DNA from: RU20A sp042610495
Lineage (GTDB): Bacteria > Pseudomonadota > Alphaproteobacteria > Rhizobiales > Rhizobiaceae
Assembly (NCBI RefSeq): GCF_042610495.1
Contig: NZ_JBHGAP010000007.1
Location: forward strand, 147,758-211,757
Reading direction: 5' to 3'
DNA: 64,000 nt
Made by a program: the position numbers and the translations under genes. The notes beneath the pieces were generated by a model. That model searched no databases, was not told where the DNA came from, and was given only the letters and a program-made list of their open reading frames with translations. How positions within the stretch are numbered: position 1 is the stretch's first letter; each line of letters begins with the position of its first letter. This document shows, piece after piece, positions 26,033 through 35,575 of this stretch.

Positions 26033-26914
26033 ATGCACCAGAGCCGATTCACTCGCACGCTTCGCACCATCGCCGGCTGGCTCGTCGTCGGGGCGTTCTT
26101 CTTCCCGATCTATTTCTGGACGTCGGTTGCCTTCCGCGACGCGAAGGAAATCTTCAACTGGCCGCCGATCATCTTCGATTTCCACCCGACGGTGCGCAAT
26201 TTCGAGCAGGTCTTCGGCATCTCGCTCGGCTTCTCCTTCGGCAACCAGGAAGCCGTGACGCCGGGCGGCGGCAATTTCTACATGGGGCCGCGCCTTTGGG
26301 ATTCGATCGTCGTCGCATCGCTCTCGACGGTGCTGGCGATCGTGGTGGCGACGCTTGCCTCCTATGCGCTGTCCCGCATGAATTTCCGTGGCCGGCATGA
26401 TTTCGTGAACTGGGTGCTTTCGACCCGCATGATGCCGCCGGTCGCTGTCGCGATCCCGATGTTCTTCATCTTCAAGCAGTTCAACCTGCTCGACACCTAT
26501 CTTGGCGTCATCCTGATCCATGGGCTCATGAATCTGCCGCTTGCCGTGCTGCTCCTGAAGAGCTTCTTCGACGACATCCCGGCCGAGATCGACGAGAGCG
26601 CGCTGCTCGACGGCGCCTCGCGCTGGACGATCTTCCGCCGCATCGTGCTGCCCATGGCCAAGGGCGGGATCGCGGCGACGGCCGTGCTCTGCTTCATCTT
26701 TTCGTGGACGGAATTCCTGTTCGTGCTGACGCTGACGCAGACGGGGCTGAAGACTGTGCCCGTCGTCTCGTCCACCTTCGTGACCTCGATCGGCACGGCT
26801 TGGGGCAACATGGCGGCGCTGGGTGCTGCCGCGATCGTGCCTGCCTTCATCACGATCCTTCTGGTGCAGCGCCATCTGGTGCGCGGCCTGACAATGGGAT
26901 CGCTGAAACAGTAA
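26033..26914 (+). CDS. sugar ABC transporter permease (MalG-like)
   Basis: 293 residues, six membrane helices, EAA-type loop IPAEIDESALLDGAS. A longer-than-usual periplasmic segment between helices 1 and 2 (about residues 40-90) contains a GNQEAVTPGGGNFYMG stretch. The stop is followed by a 25-base hairpin and then the binding-protein gene. Confidence 0.93.
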   Translation: MHQSRFTRTLRTIAGWLVVGAFFFPIYFWTSVAFRDAKEIFNWPPIIFDFHPTVRNFEQVFGISLGFSFGNQEAVTPGGGNFYMGPRLWDSIVVASLSTVLAIVVATLASYALSRMNFRGRHDFVNWVLSTRMMPPVAVAIPMFFIFKQFNLLDTYLGVILIHGLMNLPLAVLLLKSFFDDIPAEIDESALLDGASRWTIFRRIVLPMAKGGIAATAVLCFIFSWTEFLFVLTLTQTGLKTVPVVSSTFVTSIGTAWGNMAALGAAAIVPAFITILLVQRHLVRGLTMGSLKQ

Positions 26915-26920
26915 TTCGGC

Positions 26921-26945
26921 GGGCGGCCAGGGAAGAGGGCCGTCC
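26921..26945 (+). other. intercistronic hairpin before the binding-protein gene
   Basis: GGGCGGCC pairs with GGCCGTCC (one G-T pair) across a 9-base loop. No T-run follows, so it is more likely an mRNA processing or stability element that raises binding-protein expression over permease expression than a full terminator. Confidence 0.45.
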
Positions 26946-27001
26946 TTCGGACAATGGAGATCAGGTGCCAAACCCGGCACCGGATAGAGGAGGAGAAAAA
27001 C

Positions 27002-28498
27002 ATGAAAGAGAAAGACAGAAAATTCTATCTCGCCAACATCACGGACCGCTTCGTGCGCGGCCAGATGGATCGCCGGTCATTCCTCGGCGCCGCCGGCAAG
27101 CTTGGCCTTGGCGCCACGGCGCTCGGCATGGGCATGGGCAGCCGTCCCTTCGTGATGAACAAGGCACTGGCCCAGGAACAGCTGCAGCCCTCGGCCGAGG
27201 TCATTTCCTGGCTGAAGGAAGTCGGCAAGCCCTTCGCCGGCACGACGCTGAAGCTTGCGACCGAATCCACGCCGCCGTCGAACGCCATCAACTCGCAGCT
27301 CAAGAAGTATTTCGAGGAAGCGACCGGCATCAAGGTCGAGATCGAGGTTCTGCCGCTGGAGCAGGTTCTGCAGAAGCTGACGCTCGACGTCGCCTCCTCG
27401 CTCGGCACCTACGACCTCTACTACATCGACCAGAGCTGGGCGGCATCCTTCAGCCAGGACGTCTTCGATCCGCGCGAGCAGATCGAGGCCAAGCCCGATC
27501 TCGCCATGCCGAACTACAACATCGACGACTTCATGCCGGCACTGGTGGACGGTATCTCGAAGTATGAAGACCGCTGGGTGGGCGTGCCCTACGACATCCC
27601 GATCTTCATCATGATCTACCGCAAGGACATCTACGAGAAGCTCGGCCTCAAGGCGCCGACGACCTTCGAGGAAATGTACACCAACTCCGCGACCATCTCG
27701 AAGGAGATGGGACCGAACATGTTCGGCTATGCCGGCCAGATGAAGTCCGGTCACTATGCGCTGGAATGCGAGTGGACGTCGATGCTGTGGGGCCATGGCG
27801 GCTCCATCTTCAACGCCGACAAGCAGTTCTCGGGCAATGACGAACAGGGTCTTGCCGCGCTCGACTACTATACGAAGCTCAAGGCCATCATGCCGCCGGG
27901 TGTCGATCAGTGGACGTGGGACGGCCAGGGCCAGGCGATTGCGCAGGGCGTTGCCGCCTCTATGCTCTCCTGGGGCGAGTTCTTCCCCTATTTCGACGAC
28001 CCGACCCAGACGAAGGTTTCGGGCCTTTGCGAAGCCGTCATCCCGCCGCAGCCGATTTCACTGCGCAAGCCCGACCAGTGCGGTTACGGCGAAATCCCCG
28101 GCGTCGGCCACCAGGGCGGTTCCTCGCTCGCGGTGTCCAAGTATTCCAAGGCGCCGGATGCGGCCTGGATCTTCATGCAGTGGGCAACCTGCGCCGACAC
28201 GCAGGCCCTCATCACCACGCTCGGCGGCGGCACGGGCCCGACCCGTACGTCGGTCTATGACGACCCGCGCGTCAAGGCCAATGCCCGCGTCGGTGCCGGC
28301 ACCACCCGCCACCTGCCGGTCGTTCGCGAGACGATCGACAAGTTCATGGGCTCGGAGCCGGACCTGCCGGAATGGGCACAGATCTCCTCCGACACGATCC
28401 CCGTTGCGCTTGGCAAGTATTTCGCCGGCAGCGGCGGCTCGGCCAAGGAGACCATGGACGGCATCGCCCAGCAGGTCGGCGAGATCCTGAAGGGCTAA
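27002..28498 (+). CDS. ABC transporter substrate-binding protein (family 1) with Tat-type signal
   Basis: 498 residues, type 1 extracellular solute-binding fold. The N-terminus has a twin-arginine motif (DRRSFLG, about residues 22-28), a hydrophobic stretch and a likely cleavage after ALA near 57, so it probably reaches the periplasm by Tat. GAGGAGGAG ends 7 bases before the ATG. The length is nearer to oligosaccharide or glycerol-phosphate binders than to monosaccharide binders (about 320-430), so the substrate may be larger than a simple polyol. The operon supplies two permeases and an ATPase. Confidence 0.92.
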   Translation: MKEKDRKFYLANITDRFVRGQMDRRSFLGAAGKLGLGATALGMGMGSRPFVMNKALAQEQLQPSAEVISWLKEVGKPFAGTTLKLATESTPPSNAINSQLKKYFEEATGIKVEIEVLPLEQVLQKLTLDVASSLGTYDLYYIDQSWAASFSQDVFDPREQIEAKPDLAMPNYNIDDFMPALVDGISKYEDRWVGVPYDIPIFIMIYRKDIYEKLGLKAPTTFEEMYTNSATISKEMGPNMFGYAGQMKSGHYALECEWTSMLWGHGGSIFNADKQFSGNDEQGLAALDYYTKLKAIMPPGVDQWTWDGQGQAIAQGVAASMLSWGEFFPYFDDPTQTKVSGLCEAVIPPQPISLRKPDQCGYGEIPGVGHQGGSSLAVSKYSKAPDAAWIFMQWATCADTQALITTLGGGTGPTRTSVYDDPRVKANARVGAGTTRHLPVVRETIDKFMGSEPDLPEWAQISSDTIPVALGKYFAGSGGSAKETMDGIAQQVGEILKG

Positions 28499-28514
28499 TC
28501 CGGGCGGACCAGTC

Positions 28515-28538
28515 GGGGTCGCGGCATCTGCCGCGGCC
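28515..28538 (+). other. strong hairpin after the binding-protein gene
   Basis: GCGGC and GCCGC arms with an ATCT loop, extended by flanking G/C pairs, lie 17 bases after the stop at 28498. The T-run is absent. Such hairpins often protect the binding-protein mRNA end within an importer operon. Confidence 0.5.
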
Positions 28539-28571
28539 CTGCCTTCAAGGTGGAAGAAGAGGGAGGAAAGC

Positions 28572-29297
28572 ATGTCCGACAAACCGTTGATCGCCGTCAC
28601 CGGCGCCAGCTCCGGCATTGGCGAAGCCGTGGCGCGTGCCTTTTCCAAGGCCGGCCATCCCGTGTTGCTGATGGCGCGCCGACTTGATCGTCTGGAGGCG
28701 CTCGGCCTGCCGAATGCGGTGCTCAGAGCCGTCGATGTGCGTGACCGCGCGGGGATCGCGGCAGCCGTCGCCGATGCGGAAGCCCAGTTCGGTCCGGTTG
28801 ACATGATGTTTGCCAATGCCGGCATTGCGCGGCTCGGCGACATCGCCCGGCAGCCGCCGGAAGAATGGGACGAGATGATCGACATCAACACCAAGGGCGT
28901 GATGAACAGCGTCCATGCCGTGATGACCGGCATGATCGAGCGCAAGCACGGCACGCTGGTGATGATGAGCTCGATTGCCGGCCGGAAGGTCTATCCGGAC
29001 CATACCGTCTATTGCGGCACGAAGTTCTTCGTGCATGCCGTTTCCGAAAGCCTGCGCGAATATCTGGCGCCGCACGATGTGCGCGTCATCGTGGTGTCGC
29101 CCGGCATCATCGATACCGAAGTGCTCGACCATGTGAAGGACGAGACGACGCTCGCCAACTACCGCGCCAACAAGGCGGCAATCGGCGGCGGCATCTCCGC
29201 CGACATCGTCGCGGACCTGATCCTCGACGCCTACCAGCTGCCGCAGCGCGCGATCGTCCAGGAAATCGTCATCACGCCGACCCGGCAGAAATACTGA
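28572..29297 (+). CDS. short-chain dehydrogenase/reductase inside the importer operon
   Basis: 241 residues. TGASSGIG at 10-17, NAG at 82-84, serine pair S133/S134, and Y147-x3-K151 form the complete SDR set. GGGAGGAAAG precedes the ATG. It lies between the binding-protein and ATPase genes, like smoS in rhizobial sorbitol/mannitol operons, so oxidation of the imported polyol is a reasonable guess. The substrate is not determined. Confidence 0.9.
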   Translation: MSDKPLIAVTGASSGIGEAVARAFSKAGHPVLLMARRLDRLEALGLPNAVLRAVDVRDRAGIAAAVADAEAQFGPVDMMFANAGIARLGDIARQPPEEWDEMIDINTKGVMNSVHAVMTGMIERKHGTLVMMSSIAGRKVYPDHTVYCGTKFFVHAVSESLREYLAPHDVRVIVVSPGIIDTEVLDHVKDETTLANYRANKAAIGGGISADIVADLILDAYQLPQRAIVQEIVITPTRQKY

Positions 29298-29354
29298 TCC
29301 CGTCGCGCCGCCGAAACCGGCCAGCCGACCGAGAAAGAGTGGAGTGAGAGCCCC

Positions 29355-30419
<1,065 letters not shown>

Positions 30420-30457
30420 GGGCGCAGGCCGGAAATGACCAAGCGGGCCACCGTCTT

Positions 30458-30552
30458 CTCCGTCGTCATGGTCGGGCTTGACCCGACCATCCATGGGCGA
30501 GCGCCGAGGTGGCCGCGTGTATCCCCGGGGCGAGCCCGGGGATGACGGAGGG
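30458..30552. repeat. RIME-like palindromic intergenic repeat
   Basis: Two hairpins lie side by side: ATGGTCGGG/CCCGACCAT (30468-30476 and 30482-30490, loop CTTGA) and ATCCCCGGG/CCCGGGGAT (30521-30529 and 30535-30543, loop GCGAG). Outer arms CTCCGTCGTC and GATGACGGAG are also nearly complementary. This layout matches the Rhizobium intergenic mosaic elements. It fills the 241-bp gap between the ATPase and aldolase genes. Confidence 0.75.
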
Positions 30553-30660
30553 GAGGCGGTGTCAGGAATTCTCTCGGTGCGCATGCGTCATGCGCCTCGG
30601 ATTACTTTCAGAGTTTGACGATCAGCGCGCCTGAGCGCGCGATGCAGGAAAGGAAATGCC

Positions 30661-32709
30661 ATGAAGTCCCGCTGGTCTGACCAGGAGTTCAAATCCGTCG
30701 TCGATGCCTATGTGGCCAAAGGCGTCAACCGCGATCTTGCGATCCGCACCTATACGACGCGCCTGCTCGGCGTCGATCCGGAGCTGGTACTGCATGGGGG
30801 CGGCAATACGTCGGTGAAGACGACCTTCGAGGAGATGGACGGGTCGCGCGTCGATGTGCTCTGCGTCAAGGGCAGCGGCTGGGACATGGGCACGATCGAG
30901 CCGCCGGGCCTGCCGGCCGTGCGCCTCGATCCGCTGAAAGCGATGGTCAATTTCGAGACGCTGTCGGATGACGACATGGTCATGCTGCAGCGTCGCCTGC
31001 TGATCGATCCGGCCGCGCCGAACCCGTCCGTCGAAGCGATCCTGCATGCGCTGCTGCCCTTCAAGCACATCGACCATACGCATGCGAACGCCATTGTCTC
31101 GCTAACGAACCAGCCGCATGGGGAAGAGATCGTCCGTGAGCTGTTCCCGGACGCGATCATCGTGCCCTATGTCATGCCCGGCTTCGATCTCGCCAAGGCC
31201 TGCGACAAGGCCTTCAAGGCCAATCCCAAGGCCGATGGCATGATCCTCCTGAAGCACGGCATCTTCACCTGGTCGGAGGATGCGCGCACCTCCTACGAGG
31301 ACATGATCGCGAAAATCGACAAGGCTGAGAAGCGGATCGCGCAGGGCAGGCCGAAGCCCTTCAAGAGCGTTGCCGTTCCGGCCAAGCTTGCCAGCGCCGC
31401 CGAGATCGCCCCGATCATCCGTGGCGCCATCGCCATCGACACGGGCGTCGAGGGGCAGCCGAAGCGCTTCGTGCTGGAGCACCGCACCGGCGAAAAGATC
31501 CTCGATTTCTGCAATGCCGAGAACGTCAACAGCCTCGTGCGCCGGGGCAATGCGACGCCGGAGCATGTCATCCACATCAAGCGGTTCGGCGTGGCGCTGC
31601 CGGCGCCGGTGGCCGGCGAGCTCGACCAGTGGGCGGAAACGGTGCGCAAGGCGGTTGCCGACTACAAGGCCGAATACACCGCCTATTTCGAGCGCAACAA
31701 TGCCCGCGTCGGCGGCATCAAGAAGATGCTCGACCCGATGCCGCGCGCCTTCTACGTGGCCGGTGTCGGCATCTTCTCGGCCGGCGCGGCGCGCAAGAAT
31801 GCGCTTGTCGGCGCCGACGTGATCGAGGCGACCATCAACGTCATCACCAATGCGGAAGGCATCGATGCCTTCGAGGCCCTGTCGGAAGAGGATTTGTTCG
31901 ACCTCGAATACTGGTCGCTGGAGCAGGTGAAGCTGACCAAGGTGCAGGAAAAGCCGCTGACGCGTCAGGTTGCCATCGTCACCGGCGGTGCCAGCGGTCT
32001 CGGCCTTGCGGTCGCCGAAGCGCTGAAGGCGGAAGGTGCGGAGATCGCGTTGGTCGACATTTCCGAGGAGGCCCTGACGCGGGAGGCAAAGCGCCTCGGT
32101 GCGCTGCCCGTGGTCTGCGACGTGACGAAGCCCGAAGCGGTCGATGCGGCGGTCGCCAAGGTCGCCGGCCATTTCGGCGGCGTCGATATCCTGATCTCGA
32201 ATGCCGGTGCCGCCTTCCAGGGCAAGCTGGTGTCGGTGGATGAGGAGACGTTCCGCAAGGCCTTCGACCTCAACTTCTGGAGCCATCACTACATGGCGCG
32301 CGCCGTCGTGAAGGTGATGGAGACGCAGAAGACCGGCGGCTCCATCGTCTTCAACGTCTCCAAGCAGGCCGTGAACCCGGGTGCCGATTTCGGCCCCTAT
32401 GGCACGTCGAAGGCGGCGCTGATGGCGCTGATGCGCCAATATGCGATCGAGCATGGCGCCTCCGGCATCACGTCCAATGCGGTCAATGCGGATCGTATCC
32501 GCACGGGGCTCATGACCGACCAGATGGTGGCCGACCGTTCGAAGGCGCGCGGCATCTCGGCGGAGGAATACATGCGCGGCAATCTGGTGCGGCGCGAAGT
32601 GACGGGCGCGGATGTCGCGGCCGCCTTCGTGCATCTCGCCAAGGCCCGGACCTCGACAGGGGCGGTCTTGACTGTCGATGGCGGCAATGTCGCGGCGATG
32701 ATGCGTTGA
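30661..32709 (+). CDS. bifunctional class II aldolase / short-chain dehydrogenase (RhaD-like fusion)
   Basis: 682 residues. The N-terminal class II aldolase domain (about 1-400) has GGGNTS at 46-51, E125 (NPSVEA) and a zinc site H136/H139/H141 in KHIDHTH. The C-terminal SDR domain starts with TGGASGLG at 441-448 and has Y580-x3-K584. The rhizobial and Bacillus rhamnose enzymes of this type split rhamnulose-1-phosphate into DHAP and lactaldehyde and oxidise the aldehyde. AGGAAAGG lies 8 bases before the ATG. No rhamnose isomerase or RhaS-type binding protein is nearby, so another ketose-1-phosphate is likely. Confidence 0.9.
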   Translation: MKSRWSDQEFKSVVDAYVAKGVNRDLAIRTYTTRLLGVDPELVLHGGGNTSVKTTFEEMDGSRVDVLCVKGSGWDMGTIEPPGLPAVRLDPLKAMVNFETLSDDDMVMLQRRLLIDPAAPNPSVEAILHALLPFKHIDHTHANAIVSLTNQPHGEEIVRELFPDAIIVPYVMPGFDLAKACDKAFKANPKADGMILLKHGIFTWSEDARTSYEDMIAKIDKAEKRIAQGRPKPFKSVAVPAKLASAAEIAPIIRGAIAIDTGVEGQPKRFVLEHRTGEKILDFCNAENVNSLVRRGNATPEHVIHIKRFGVALPAPVAGELDQWAETVRKAVADYKAEYTAYFERNNARVGGIKKMLDPMPRAFYVAGVGIFSAGAARKNALVGADVIEATINVITNAEGIDAFEALSEEDLFDLEYWSLEQVKLTKVQEKPLTRQVAIVTGGASGLGLAVAEALKAEGAEIALVDISEEALTREAKRLGALPVVCDVTKPEAVDAAVAKVAGHFGGVDILISNAGAAFQGKLVSVDEETFRKAFDLNFWSHHYMARAVVKVMETQKTGGSIVFNVSKQAVNPGADFGPYGTSKAALMALMRQYAIEHGASGITSNAVNADRIRTGLMTDQMVADRSKARGISAEEYMRGNLVRREVTGADVAAAFVHLAKARTSTGAVLTVDGGNVAAMMR

Positions 32710-32836
32710 CGGAAAGGAACCGTGCCGGAACAGGGGTTTCGGCACGCTTTCATCTCACGATGGCCCTTGCCAGGGTGGGGGCGATATTGTCTGGAACGGC
32801 GGATGGCGCGGTGCCATCCGGGAAGGTGCGTGTGAT

Positions 32837-33862
32837 ATGGCAGGGATCCTGATCCTCGGTGCGGGTGTGATGGGCACGGCGCTGGCCGTGCCGGCGGCGG
32901 ACAACGGGCATGCGGTGACCATCGTCGGGACGCCGCTTGACGGCGCGGTCATCGAACGTCTGAAGACGCCGGGCGGCGTGCATCCGAAGCTTGATCATCC
33001 GCTGGCGCCAGGCGTCACGATTCTGTCCAATGCCGAGCTGACGCCGGAGCACATGGCAGCGGCCGATCTCGTCATCATCGGCGTCAGCAGCCCCGGCATT
33101 CCCTGGGCCATTGAGAGGCTGAACGAAACGCTGCACGTGCCGAAGCCTGTCGCCTTCGTGACGAAGGGGCTCGACCGGCAGGACGGGCGGATCGTTTCCT
33201 ATGCCGAGACCATTCCGGGGCAGGTGAAGACGATCGCGTCCTTCATCGGCATTGGCGGCCCTTGCATCGCGCGCGAACTGGCCAACCGTTACCCGACAAC
33301 CAGCGTTTATTCCTGCCGCGACCGGGCGGCGGCCGATTTTGCGCGCTCCCTGATGCGCACGCCCTATTATCGGCTCGATATCACCGACGATGCGACGGGC
33401 GTGGAATGCTGCGCAGCGCTGAAGAACTTCTTCGCCATCGGCGTCAGCGCCATGCAGACCCGCTATCCCGATACCGCACGCGCCGACGGGCAGTCGAAGA
33501 ACCCGACGGCGGCGGCCTTCACGCAGGCGGCAGCCGAGATGGCGACGCTGTGCGAAAAGATCGGCGGGCGGCGCGAGACGGCCTTCGATCTCGCCGGCAT
33601 CGGCGACCTGCATGTGACGGTCGGCGGCGGGCGCAACAGCCGGCTCGGGCATGGGCTCGGCAAGGATCGTAGTGTTGACGACATCATGGGGGCGGAGCTC
33701 TCCGGCGAGACGGTCGAGGGGATCGACACCGCCCGCGTGCTGGTCGATCTGCTGAAGACGTTGCCGCAGACGCGTCGGGATTTCCCGCTCGCCTGGGCCA
33801 TCGTCGATGCCGTGCTGGGCGGCGGAAAGCTCGACTTCGACTTCCGGACGCTGTTTGCCTGA
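32837..33862 (+). CDS. NAD(P)H-dependent glycerol-3-phosphate dehydrogenase-like protein (GpsA family)
   Basis: 341 residues. The N-terminal Rossmann motif LGAGVMG spans 7-13; lysines K110 (VTKGLD) and K196 (ALKNFFAIG) match GpsA catalytic positions. LAGIGDLHVT and the GGGRNS(R) loop are family hallmarks. GpsA interconverts DHAP and glycerol-3-phosphate. The GGPCIARELA segment differs from the usual GPSFA(x)E, hinting at a changed substrate. GGGAAGG precedes the ATG. It is probably a paralogue of the housekeeping gpsA. Confidence 0.85.
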   Translation: MAGILILGAGVMGTALAVPAADNGHAVTIVGTPLDGAVIERLKTPGGVHPKLDHPLAPGVTILSNAELTPEHMAAADLVIIGVSSPGIPWAIERLNETLHVPKPVAFVTKGLDRQDGRIVSYAETIPGQVKTIASFIGIGGPCIARELANRYPTTSVYSCRDRAAADFARSLMRTPYYRLDITDDATGVECCAALKNFFAIGVSAMQTRYPDTARADGQSKNPTAAAFTQAAAEMATLCEKIGGRRETAFDLAGIGDLHVTVGGGRNSRLGHGLGKDRSVDDIMGAELSGETVEGIDTARVLVDLLKTLPQTRRDFPLAWAIVDAVLGGGKLDFDFRTLFA

Positions 33863-33933
33863 TCCCTTGCGATATCGCGCAATTGTCACCGCGCTCGCCG
33901 GATGATAGGTGCAGTGCAGCAAAGGACATTGCG

Positions 33934-35574
33934 ATGCTGCCTGCCATTCGTGATTACGACGCGCTGATCGCCCGCTTCGAATGGGCCATCCCGCCGCGCT
34001 TTAACATCGGCGCGGCCGTCTCGGACGCCTGGGCGACGCGCGAGCCCGATCGGATCTGTCTGGAGCATTTCTCCCCCGACGGCCACCACCAGCGGCTGAC
34101 CTACGGTGCGTTTGCCGACCAGTCCTCGCGCTTTGCCGCAGCGCTTGCGGCAAACGGTGTGCGTGCCGGCGATCGGGTCGCGATCCTTCTGCCGCAGGGT
34201 TTCGAGGCTGCGATCGCCCATGCCGGCATCTACAAGCTCGGCGCGATCGCGCTGCCGCTGGCGCTGCTTTTCGGCGCCGAGGCGCTGTCCTACCGGCTGA
34301 AGGATGCCGGTGCGGCGGCGATCGTGACCAACGGCTTCGGGGCGGGGCGGCTTGCCGCGATCCGGAAGGAGCTGCCGGATCTGCGCCTTGTGGTTTCGAC
34401 GGAAGCGGCGGGAGAGACCCTGTCCTTCCGGGCGCTCGTGGCGGCGCATGATCCGATCGCGGCCATTGCCGATACCGGGCCGGACGATCCGGCCATGATG
34501 ATCTATACTTCCGGCACCACGGGCCCACCGAAGGGCGCGCTGCACGGGCATCGCGTGCTGCTCGGCCATGTCCCCGGGTTCCAGTTCCACCACGATTTCC
34601 TGCCGCAGCCGGGCGACCGCATGTGGACACCGGCCGACTGGGCCTGGGCGGGTGGCTTGCTGAATGCGCTTCTCCCGTCGCTGCTGTTCGGCTTGCCCGT
34701 TGTCTCCTCGCCGGCGCAGAAATTCGACCCGCACATGGCCTTCCGCATTCTGGAAGAGATGGATGTGCGCAATGCCTTCATCCCGCCGACCGCGCTTCGG
34801 CTGATGAAGGCGGTGGAGCGGCCGCGCGAGCGCTACCGGCTCAACCTGCGCACCATCGGCTCGGCCGGCGAGGCGCTGGGACGCGAGACCTTCGAATGGG
34901 CGCGGGATGCGCTCGGCATCGAGGTCGCCGAGTTCTACGGCCAGACGGAATGCAACATCGTTCTCTCCTCGTCGGCTGCCTGCGGGGTCATCAAGGGTGG
35001 TTCGATGGGCAAGGCCGCGCCCGGCCATCGCGTGGCGATCATCGATGCGCAGGGCCGTGAACTGCCGGCCGGAACGGTGGGACAGGTGGCCGTCCGGCGG
35101 CCGGACCCGGTGATGTTCCTCGGCTACTGGAAAAAGGACGAGGCGACGGAGCGCAAGTTCATCGGCGACTGGATGACGACGGGCGATCAAGGCGTCATGG
35201 ATCGGGATGGCTATTTCACCTTCTTCGGGCGCGATGACGATGTCATCACATCCTCCGGCTACCGGATCGGGCCGGGCGAGATCGAGGATTGCCTGGTCGG
35301 CCATCCGGCCGTACAGCTCGCCGCTGTCGTGGGCAAGCCGGATGCGGTGCGCACCGAGATCGTCAAGGCCTATGTCGTGCTAACGCCCGGCCACCAGCCG
35401 TCTGCGGCCCTTGGACGCGAGATCGCCGAGTGGGTGAAGACGCGGCTTTCCATGCACGAATATCCGCGCGAGGTCGCTTTCGTCGATGCCCTGCCCTTGA
35501 CGACCTCCGGCAAGGTGATCCGCCGCCTGCTGCGCGAGCGGGCGGTGGCCGAGGCGGCCCACGCCGCGGAATAG
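33934..35574 (+). CDS. AMP-dependent acyl-CoA synthetase
   Basis: 546 residues, ANL superfamily. The P-loop YTSGTTGPPKG is at 191-201, the adenylate-binding YGQTE in the middle, a hinge GDQGVMDRDGY, and the C-terminal catalytic lysine K527 in TTSGKVIRR. It activates a carboxylic acid with ATP and CoA; similarity is to acetyl/propionyl and medium-chain synthetases. AAAGGA is 6 bases before the ATG. It follows the GpsA-like gene by 71 bases on the same strand and could activate an acid released by aldehyde oxidation. It ends 1 base before the convergent acyltransferase gene. Confidence 0.9.
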   Translation: MLPAIRDYDALIARFEWAIPPRFNIGAAVSDAWATREPDRICLEHFSPDGHHQRLTYGAFADQSSRFAAALAANGVRAGDRVAILLPQGFEAAIAHAGIYKLGAIALPLALLFGAEALSYRLKDAGAAAIVTNGFGAGRLAAIRKELPDLRLVVSTEAAGETLSFRALVAAHDPIAAIADTGPDDPAMMIYTSGTTGPPKGALHGHRVLLGHVPGFQFHHDFLPQPGDRMWTPADWAWAGGLLNALLPSLLFGLPVVSSPAQKFDPHMAFRILEEMDVRNAFIPPTALRLMKAVERPRERYRLNLRTIGSAGEALGRETFEWARDALGIEVAEFYGQTECNIVLSSSAACGVIKGGSMGKAAPGHRVAIIDAQGRELPAGTVGQVAVRRPDPVMFLGYWKKDEATERKFIGDWMTTGDQGVMDRDGYFTFFGRDDDVITSSGYRIGPGEIEDCLVGHPAVQLAAVVGKPDAVRTEIVKAYVVLTPGHQPSAALGREIAEWVKTRLSMHEYPREVAFVDALPLTTSGKVIRRLLRERAVAEAAHAAE

Positions 35575-35575
35575 C

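Noticed and set aside
30428..30660. Possible mobile element or attachment site in the gap with palindromes.
   Set aside because: No target-site duplication, transposase remnant or tRNA gene; the pattern fits a short rhizobial palindromic repeat.
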